From the NCBI GenBank assembly GCA_905194315.1, contig CAJJRX010000011.1:1-50341 (forward strand): DNA of 50,341 bases, in the 5' to 3' direction. A program made the position numbers and the translations under genes. The stretch's first letter is position 1; each line of letters begins with the position of its first letter. This DNA comes from an uncultured Sutterella sp. (GTDB lineage: Bacteria; Pseudomonadota; Gammaproteobacteria; Burkholderiales; Burkholderiaceae_F). Below the pieces are notes generated by a model. It did not search any database, had not been told where the DNA came from, and worked only from the letters and a program-made list of their open reading frames with translations. Of this stretch, positions 1 to 5,963 are shown in pieces.

Positions 1-870
1 GAAGGAGTTAGCGTCGCTCGATTTTGTAAACTGATGGGGCTCGCTCGCAGTAGCTTCTATGCAGCGAAGAAAATTACACCGGCACAGTCTAGGGATGCGG
101 AAATAGCCCAAAAAATTGCGCAGATCCAACGGGAGCATAACTACACCATCGGGCGCCGGCGTATGGGGGCGCTGCTTATGAAGTATTACGGGCTGCGGCT
201 GGGCGAGAGCCAGATTCAACGTATCATGAGTTCGTTTGCTCTGACAGCTGTCACAAGGCAGGTCAGGAAGGCAAAACCTCAGGCCGGTAAAGCCACAAAT
301 GAGGAGTTACCAGCCAATCTGCTTAATCGCCAGTTTAGTGCGGACAGGCCCTATCAGAGAATGGTGACTGACGTGACGTATATCCCTTATTTTGAAGAGG
401 GACAATGGTACTGGGGGTATCTCTGTCTGGTGCAGGATTTGTATGATCGCTCGATTGTGGCGTGGAATTTCCAGAAAAAACAAGATGTCAACTTGGCGCT
501 TGGTACTCTGTATATTCTTAGACAAAAGAATCTGGCACCAGATGCGATGTTGCATAGTGACCGCGGCAGTATCTACACGGCTGAACGCTTCCGGAGGCTC
601 GAACAACAGTTCGGATTGACTCACAGTTATTCCCGGACAGCTAACTGCCATGATAATGCCACTATGGAGTGCTTTAATGGCACCTTTAAGGTTGAAACCT
701 TATACAACACACATGTCGCTCTGGATCACCCTTCATTTTCCGAGCAAATGGCACTCATCAAAAAATACATCGAGTACTACAACACTAAGCGTCCGTGCTC
801 GATCATCGGCAACGTGCCCCCTGTAGATTACAGGGAGCAGTATTACCGATGTCAGGCTGATCTGAAGTGA
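1..870 (+). CDS. IS3-family transposase OrfB, 5' end outside window
   Basis: DDE integrase of the IS3 family, which cuts and joins the ends of its insertion sequence. Numbering from the ATG at base 34, the catalytic acids are D113 (TDVTY), D176 (HSDRGS) and E212 (ATMECFNG). The spacing of 35 residues between D176 and E212 is the DD(35)E pattern of this family. An HTH_21-like segment with Tyr-Gly-type spacing precedes the core. The frame is open from base 1 (EGVSVARFCKLMG...), so the true start or the OrfA-OrfB frameshift site lies to the left of the window, and the ATG at 34 is probably internal. The C-terminal part (YYNTKRP...PVDYREQY) is intact and ends in TGA, so the enzyme is not obviously broken. 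The exact IS subgroup cannot be named without the left end. Confidence 0.9.
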   Translation, partial: EGVSVARFCKLMGLARSSFYAAKKITPAQSRDAEIAQKIAQIQREHNYTIGRRRMGALLMKYYGLRLGESQIQRIMSSFALTAVTRQVRKAKPQAGKATNEELPANLLNRQFSADRPYQRMVTDVTYIPYFEEGQWYWGYLCLVQDLYDRSIVAWNFQKKQDVNLALGTLYILRQKNLAPDAMLHSDRGSIYTAERFRRLEQQFGLTHSYSRTANCHDNATMECFNGTFKVETLYNTHVALDHPSFSEQMALIKKYIEYYNTKRPCSIIGNVPPVDYREQYYRCQADLK

Positions 871-1002
871 GGCCATCCCCGACAAAGTCTAGAAACTACA
901 GAGGATCATTAAATCCTAAATGCCCATAAAAGAATATGGCAAAATTTGACAGAAACCCTGTCCAAAAATTTCATACCAGTTCAACCCAAGCGCTCAGAAC
1001 AA
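871..1002. other. Right flank of the IS element, end not defined
   Basis: Non-coding stretch between the transposase stop and the stop of the converging lipoprotein gene. The IS right inverted repeat must lie here. IS3-family ends normally finish in CA, and GAGGATCA at 901-908 is one possible terminus, but without the left end it cannot be proved. A 5-bp hairpin GACAG/CTGTC (about 948-962) is followed on the - strand by AAATTTT and could weakly terminate the lipoprotein gene. Confidence 0.3.
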
Positions 1003-1653
1003 TCAGTCTGTCTGCTTGCTCTGTTGCTGATTGTTCTTGTTATTGTTATTCATGCGCAGCCGGATCATCTCCTCACTTTCCACTGTAAAGAGCGCAACAA
1101 CCTGCTTCACACCATCAACACCGGCCACAGCCTTCTTCGTCATGGCCGCTTCCGTGGGAGACAGAATTCCCATCAGATAAGCGATATTGCGATCAACAAC
1201 CACCTTCATCTGATTCAGAGAAATTTTCTTGGTTCCAACAATCACGCCGCGCACCTTTGTTGCCAGCAGAGAGTCAGAAAGTCGCTGTGTGGCGGATACC
1301 GGCTGCCGTACTGCGAGCTCATTAAAGACACCGTCAACATCCAGACTGGCGGCGGCAATCTGTCCGGCCTTATCCTTGGCCTCCTGAGTGGCCACCTCGC
1401 CTGTCAGCAGAACCTTACGGTCATAACTCGTGACTGTGATGTGGTTGGGGGTGGCTTTGATCGCCTCGGTCACATCAAGATAGATTTTTTTCTCCAGAAC
1501 CTCGTCATTCACAATCGCGCCCGTAGAACGGCGATCAGTCACCACGGTAGCAGTGGTTGCAGCGGCACCACCAACAAGCAGCGGTGCGCAGCCTGCAAGA
1601 AGCTGCACCATAACCATAGAACCTGCCAGTAAAGATACGGTCTTTAATTTCAT
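1003..1653 (-). CDS. BON-domain outer-membrane lipoprotein (DolP/OsmY-like)
   Basis: Predicted periplasmic lipoprotein of 216 residues with a signal peptide and lipobox LLAGC, Cys22 being the lipidated residue. Two BON (OsmY and nodulation) repeats follow (about residues 55-120 and 135-200), including DVTEAIKATPNHITVTSYD and GVDGVKQVVALFTVES. This two-BON lipoprotein layout is that of E. coli DolP (YraP), which works at division-site outer membrane. I chose the ATG at 1653 because GAGAG lies about 7 bases upstream; an in-frame ATG at 1659 is too close to it. Odd feature: the last 20 residues are an Asn/Gln-rich low-complexity tail (NNNNKNNQQQ) encoded by AAC/AAT/CAG repeats. The usual DolP neighbours (diaA, yraN) are absent here. 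The family is secure; DolP orthology is an inference. Confidence 0.85.
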   Translation of the reverse strand: MKLKTVSLLAGSMVMVQLLAGCAPLLVGGAAATTATVVTDRRSTGAIVNDEVLEKKIYLDVTEAIKATPNHITVTSYDRKVLLTGEVATQEAKDKAGQIAAASLDVDGVFNELAVRQPVSATQRLSDSLLATKVRGVIVGTKKISLNQMKVVVDRNIAYLMGILSPTEAAMTKKAVAGVDGVKQVVALFTVESEEMIRLRMNNNNKNNQQQSKQTD

Positions 1654-1708
1654 TGTCATTCTCTCTATCCTAAACAGCATCACTATGCCTTCCTAGAGCG
1701 TACACTGA

Positions 1709-2437
1709 CTACGCATTTTTTTGGACGATATTTTGTAACCAAGCCCAATACTCTGCAAAAATTGCCCTGTTGAACCAGTACCGGTTACTTCTTTTACGCA
1801 GTTTATTGTTATAAGTCCAGCCGCGGATGGTTTCATGAACAGTTTCCACGTCCGAATCAATAATCATACTGACGGTTTTCAGGGCAGGAAAAGTATTCAG
1901 CGCAATCCATTCAATCCCGGGTGAATTCACAGACTGCTCCACCTCCGGATTTCCTTCCACCTGTATAAGCAACAACAAAGCCCCCAGGCGCTGCTCCACA
2001 CTGCCGAAACGGTTTGCCACCAGCCCCAGACGGTCACAAAGGGCGCAGTACGAGGAGTAGTTAGCCAGCTCACGCTGCCACATGACATTCTGGTCAGCAA
2101 TCTTCAGAAGCAGTTCCTGGTTGACAACCAGAACCTCCGAGGTTGTCACACAGTAATGCCGGCGGGGAAGACGGTCACGGACATACAGATTTTCAAAGCT
2201 CCCGCATAAGGCACCCGCGCAGCTGAGCGACAGCATGAGCGGTTCCTCCCGAACCGGATCCTGAAGCGCTTTGGCCACTACCCCTGAACGGACAAACATC
2301 AGCCGTTCAAACAGATTGGGCGACAGGTAAATTTCCTCACCGCGAGCATACCTGACGCTATGGCCCAAACCATTCATCACCCCGATCATGGATTGCGACA
2401 TTTTAGGAGACAACCAAGGGCGGATTAATGTATTCAT
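1709..2437 (-). CDS. Crp/Fnr-family transcriptional regulator, cysteine-rich
   Basis: A 242-residue protein with the Crp/Fnr architecture. An N-terminal cyclic-nucleotide-binding-like beta-roll (about residues 20-110, with RYARGEEIYLSPN and MFVRSGVVAKAL) is followed by a dimerisation helix and a C-terminal winged-helix region (about 165-235). The canonical cAMP-binding motif is not evident. There is no N-terminal Fnr cysteine cluster, but cysteines occur at 73, 78, 96, 131 and 134, including C-x2-C (CALC) at the start of the dimer helix. Haem, Fe-S or thiol sensing is therefore possible but unproved. The C-terminal domain is poorly recognisable as HTH (KTVSMIIDSDVETVHETIRGW), so DNA targets cannot be predicted. 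Its promoter must lie in the DnaA-box-rich block upstream, and CAACA-N4-TGTTG lies just before the start codon. Confidence 0.75.
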   Translation of the reverse strand: MNTLIRPWLSPKMSQSMIGVMNGLGHSVRYARGEEIYLSPNLFERLMFVRSGVVAKALQDPVREEPLMLSLSCAGALCGSFENLYVRDRLPRRHYCVTTSEVLVVNQELLLKIADQNVMWQRELANYSSYCALCDRLGLVANRFGSVEQRLGALLLLIQVEGNPEVEQSVNSPGIEWIALNTFPALKTVSMIIDSDVETVHETIRGWTYNNKLRKRSNRYWFNRAIFAEYWAWLQNIVQKNA

Positions 2438-2459
2438 ATACCCAACAAAAATGTTGTTT

Positions 2460-2880
2460 AGTTTGTGGATTGTTTTGTTGATAACTTAGATTCTGGATAC
2501 CTCCGAATTGTGAATAACTTTTTTGTTAGCCGGTTTTGAGCGTTTTTGTTCACATTTGTTCCCGACTATTCACAGGGTTCCCGAACAGTTATCCACCAGG
2601 TTATCCTAACCGTTAGCTCTGGCGGGGCTCTGCATTTCGAGAGTTATCCACAGAAATTATCAAACCTACTACATACTACTACTATCTTTATAAATTTATC
2701 TTTATTCCTTTTAGTGTTGCTCTTCAAACCATACCCCGTATTATGGATAAAAACACAAAAAATGTTGAACTCATACCACCCAAGCCACAGTTTTTCCTGA
2801 AAGATACGTTTTAAAAACGCCTCTTTTCCGGCAGATTCCTGTGGATTACCCTGTGTGTATTTTGTGGATTACCTGAGGAT
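2460..2880. other. oriC: Candidate chromosomal origin (oriC): DnaA-box cluster with AT-rich unwinding region
   Basis: A 440-bp non-coding block with many matches to the DnaA box TTATNCACA on both strands. Perfect boxes: TTATCCACA 2644-2652 and, inverted, TGTGAATAA 2509-2517. One-mismatch boxes: 2464-2472, 2476-2484, 2546-2554, 2566-2574, 2589-2597, 2742-2750, 2840-2848 and 2863-2871 (some 7-8 of 9). Just after the perfect box, 2666-2686 holds five CTA/TAG triplets. The lower strand reads as 3'-GAT-5' repeats, the DnaA-trio pattern known from bacterial unwinding elements. It is followed by an AT-rich run (2687-2720). Box, trio, AT-rich order is the known layout of a basal unwinding region. Hand-counted base skew flips sign around this block. 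The assignment as oriC is an inference. Confidence 0.6.
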
Positions 2881-4931
2881 TACTTCTTAAAGAAGACCTG
2901 CTCGACCGCATTAATACCGCTTTTCGCGTTGAGAGCCCCGCCAAAGAGTTTTGCCGGCTCCTTCAGACTGCCGATGGCGGTAAATTCCTTACCTTCCTCT
3001 TCAAGAGCTTTCTGGAGCTCATCTCGGGGTTCAAGTTCATCGGCAATAATGATGTGGTCAATGCGATAAATGGTCGGTGTGCTGTCTTTTGTCGACAGCA
3101 CACGAACAGACACCGTGTCGATGGTATCAATCAGGCTTTCCGAGAGCGTCTGTACACCGTTCATGCGTATCCATTGCATGTCCGTAAGTTTCTCAGCCTC
3201 TCTGAGGCTTTCCTTGAGCTGACGGAGCTCTTTATCGGTGATGATGTATGTGGAACGGGGAAGTGTATCTATAAACGGTATCATCCCCTGACAGCCGGCT
3301 CTGTGTTTTCTGGGATCTCCTATACCCCATGCACGCAGCCATTCTTCAGAAGTGAGCGGCTTGTCATCAGTGACGAGATAACGGGCAATATCGAGCGCGA
3401 TGCGGGAGTCCCCGATAATGGCTACACGATGGCCGACAGAGGCTTTGCGTAGGAGCAGGTCCTCAAAAGTGAGCACGTTCAGGCTGTCAATACCTGGGAT
3501 ATCAGGAATGACCGGTTGAGTACCGGTGGCAAGAAAGACTTTGTAGTGAGGATAGTTCTCCCGGATCCAGATTCCGGAGGCTCTCACCCCTTTGATAATT
3601 TCCACGCCGAGCTTGAGCAGGTGTTCCTCTTTAAGACGGATAAGATCCTGCAGATGCTCCTTCCCCGGAATCATGGACGCCAGGTGGAGCATACCTCCTA
3701 AAACAGGGCGTTCCTCTACAAGGACGGTGTTCAGTCCGCGGCGGGCAGCATGCTCGGCAGCAGCCATCCCGGCAGGACCGCCACCGATGATAAGGCAGTT
3801 TCCCTGCGTTCTGAGCTCTTTTCTGCTCACGGTAAAGGGGAACACTGCATACGGGTTGGCGATGCAGCACAGCGGCGTATGCTCGCGTGTGAGCGTGGAT
3901 GTAATGCAGTTGCTGGCACAGCCGACGCACGGGATGAGTTCCTCGTCGGATTTGAAGTACAGTTTTTCCCCCCACTGCGGATCGGCTATCAGTTCATGGG
4001 CCACTTCGGCTACCGCCTTGGCGTCCCGGCCTAATGAGGCTTCGATTTCGTCCGGTGCGGCTTCCGGTGGCAGCAGAACCACAGGGAGTTCGGTTTCGGC
4101 GGAGAAATTCTCGATAAACGGATACCAGATTCCCTTGGGGGTCAGGTCGTTATATAAAGGAATGGAATCACTGAGCAGACCGATATCAAAGCTGAGCATA
4201 TCCACGCCTTCATAGGCGAGTGCCGCGGCAAAATCAACCAGATCATCCCAGCGGTTTCCGCCGGGGAGCAGATCCATCAGGGTGAGCCGGTAGCTCAGAA
4301 GCGGTGTCGGCCCGATATAGTCCCTGATTCTGCGCACAATTTCGGTGGCAAACTTAAACCGTTTCTCGCCTCCCCACTGGTCAGTACGCTTATTGAGTAC
4401 CGGACTGGTAAAAGTGTTCGGCAGTGAGAGTTTGCCGCCGTAAATTTCCACGCCGCTGAAACCGCCATGAGTGACAGCCTGTGCCGCGAGAAGCGCATAC
4501 CCTTTAATAAAGTGCTCCACAAAAAGGTTGGGAATTCTGTGAGATTTGTACAGCGTATCGTTATTGATGAGTCCAGAGGAGGATACGGCACCGAAGTGAG
4601 CGGCGTCCATCCCGTGGTGCATCAGCTGAAGCATAACTTCCGAGCCTCGTGAGCGCAGGAAGCTGTTCAGGCGGAACGCTTTATTAAAGAATTTGTTATC
4701 AGTGACAGGCGCATCAAGCTGGTCCCTTCCGGAAAAGCTCATCGCACCATGATTGATGATGAATAGCCCGGGACCGTGGTCCGTACAGCGGGACTGATAA
4801 AAGTTCACCCATTCATTGGCAAACTCATCCCTGCCCTCAAGCCCCGTTTTCACAGGTCCCATCAGAAAACGGTTCTTGAGAGTGCGGCTGCCGATTTTGA
4901 TTGGCGAAAAGAGATTGCTGTATTTCGTCAT
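2880..4931 (-). CDS. FadH/Old Yellow Enzyme-like 4Fe-4S flavoprotein with divergent active site
   Basis: A 683-residue protein of the 2,4-dienoyl-CoA reductase type: N-terminal FMN TIM barrel (about 1-330), 4Fe-4S site (CVGCASNC... then CC, about C335, C338, C342, C355), FAD-binding Rossmann fold (GGGPAGMAAAEHAARRG, about 385-410) and a second nucleotide fold. E. coli FadH is of similar length. The family normally has H-x-A-H-G-Y-L-x-x-Q-F-L-S-P in the barrel; here the segment reads IYGGKLSLPNTFTSP, so the His and Tyr residues are missing. The second Rossmann motif, usually GxGxxG, reads IIGDSRIALDIA, so NAD(P)H binding there may be lost. The start overlaps the stop of the nucleotidase gene (ATGA), which implies translational coupling. 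Substrate unknown; fadH should not be assumed. Confidence 0.8.
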   Translation of the reverse strand: MTKYSNLFSPIKIGSRTLKNRFLMGPVKTGLEGRDEFANEWVNFYQSRCTDHGPGLFIINHGAMSFSGRDQLDAPVTDNKFFNKAFRLNSFLRSRGSEVMLQLMHHGMDAAHFGAVSSSGLINNDTLYKSHRIPNLFVEHFIKGYALLAAQAVTHGGFSGVEIYGGKLSLPNTFTSPVLNKRTDQWGGEKRFKFATEIVRRIRDYIGPTPLLSYRLTLMDLLPGGNRWDDLVDFAAALAYEGVDMLSFDIGLLSDSIPLYNDLTPKGIWYPFIENFSAETELPVVLLPPEAAPDEIEASLGRDAKAVAEVAHELIADPQWGEKLYFKSDEELIPCVGCASNCITSTLTREHTPLCCIANPYAVFPFTVSRKELRTQGNCLIIGGGPAGMAAAEHAARRGLNTVLVEERPVLGGMLHLASMIPGKEHLQDLIRLKEEHLLKLGVEIIKGVRASGIWIRENYPHYKVFLATGTQPVIPDIPGIDSLNVLTFEDLLLRKASVGHRVAIIGDSRIALDIARYLVTDDKPLTSEEWLRAWGIGDPRKHRAGCQGMIPFIDTLPRSTYIITDKELRQLKESLREAEKLTDMQWIRMNGVQTLSESLIDTIDTVSVRVLSTKDSTPTIYRIDHIIIADELEPRDELQKALEEEGKEFTAIGSLKEPAKLFGGALNAKSGINAVEQVFFKK

Positions 4932-5866
4932 TTGGTTTGAATTAGTGTGTTATGGATGCCAAAAGGCACTAAAACACTTGGAATTGTCTTCAAACTCTTT
5001 TCCAGATGACGTTCCTGGTCATCAAAGAAAATGTGAGGTCTGATGGCTTCGAGAATCGGTGTCTTATCCCTGCCGTCAAGCAGAAAGAGCTCAGTAGCGC
5101 TCATACCGAAAGATTTCAGGGTGGTGATCAGACGCTGTTCGCTCGGAGCGCCGCGGGCTGTCACAACGGAAATCCGGATACAGGGGCTGAAGTACGGGTT
5201 GTCTTTGCCATGCAGGTCGTAGTCAAGACGCTGGAAGGTCGACAGCAGTTCAAACAGAGGACGCAGGGGACCGGGGGAGTGCGGTGTGCTTGCTTTCTGC
5301 TGTTCGAGCTGATGGAATCCCTTGAGCCCTTCACTCTGGAAGGCACGTTCGCTTTCATCGTCAGCGATGACTCCGTCAAAGTCAAAAGCAATGCGCAGCG
5401 CTGCTGTATCGTCATCATCCTCCACACTGCTCGGCAACACAAGACCGGCCGGAACCCCGGCATTGATGGCGTTATGAACGTTCTCCTTGTTGGCACTCAG
5501 AAACAGAGAGACACCGAATGCTTTCAGATACGGGAAAGTGGTGTGTCCGGAGGTGAACCCGCCCGAGGTGATCGGCAGGTTGTAATAGCGGCAGGAGTTG
5601 AACAGGCGCTGAGCAGTCTCGGGTGAATTGCGGGAAAGACAGACTACGTCAAACGGAGAGATGTCTCCGAAAAGTTCATTAATGCGCAGGAGGCGTTTGA
5701 CAAAAGGAAAAGCCACCCCTGGATTCAAAACCTTGTCTTTGTTTTCGACCTGAAAGTTTCGAAATGCCTTATATCCCTTTTCCTCAAACAGCCTGTGTTC
5801 TTCCTCGAGGTCGAACAGTGCTCTTGAAGAGACGGCAACTACCAGTTTTTTTATGGGCTCGGCCAT
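4928..5866 (-). CDS. Cytosolic 5'-nucleotidase I family (PF06189-type)
   Basis: A 312-residue enzyme predicted to hydrolyse nucleoside 5'-monophosphates in the cytoplasm. N-terminal family signatures are AVSSRALFDLEEEHRLFE (11-28) and FRNFQVENKDKVLNPGVAF. The segment SRNSPETAQRLFNSCRYYN and ITSGGFTSG follow. The HAD-type nucleophile motif is FDFDGVIADDE with D162 and D164, the Thr/Ser motif is SVVTARG, and the acidic C-terminal motif is IFFDDQERHL. All are present, so it looks active. A good ribosome site (GGAGG, 7 bases) precedes the ATG. It overlaps the flavoprotein gene downstream by 4 bases, forming a two-gene operon about 100 bp after gyrB. The pairing of these two enzymes is unusual and its purpose is not apparent. 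Confidence 0.85.
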   Translation of the reverse strand: MAEPIKKLVVAVSSRALFDLEEEHRLFEEKGYKAFRNFQVENKDKVLNPGVAFPFVKRLLRINELFGDISPFDVVCLSRNSPETAQRLFNSCRYYNLPITSGGFTSGHTTFPYLKAFGVSLFLSANKENVHNAINAGVPAGLVLPSSVEDDDDTAALRIAFDFDGVIADDESERAFQSEGLKGFHQLEQQKASTPHSPGPLRPLFELLSTFQRLDYDLHGKDNPYFSPCIRISVVTARGAPSEQRLITTLKSFGMSATELFLLDGRDKTPILEAIRPHIFFDDQERHLEKSLKTIPSVLVPFGIHNTLIQTK

Positions 5867-5891
5867 CGTAGTCCTCCACGACTTGAGTGAG

Positions 5892-5929
5892 CGGTTATGC
5901 GCAGAAGGTGATTTTTCAGCGCATAACCG
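5892..5929 (-). other. 11-bp hairpin between gyrB and the nucleotidase operon
   Basis: Perfect inverted repeat CGGTTATGCGC (5892-5902) and GCGCATAACCG (5919-5929) around a 16-base loop, in the 97-bp gap downstream of gyrB. No T-run follows on the transcribed (-) strand. It is therefore not a classic intrinsic terminator; it may be a 3'-end stabiliser, an attenuator or a protein-binding palindrome. Confidence 0.5.
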
Positions 5930-5963
5930 TTACTTTTACGGGTTTTTATGAACACTTAATGGA

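Noticed and set aside
946..1632. Long open frame on the + strand
   Set aside because: It lies opposite the BON lipoprotein gene and has no family resemblance; the - strand protein has a signal peptide and two BON domains.
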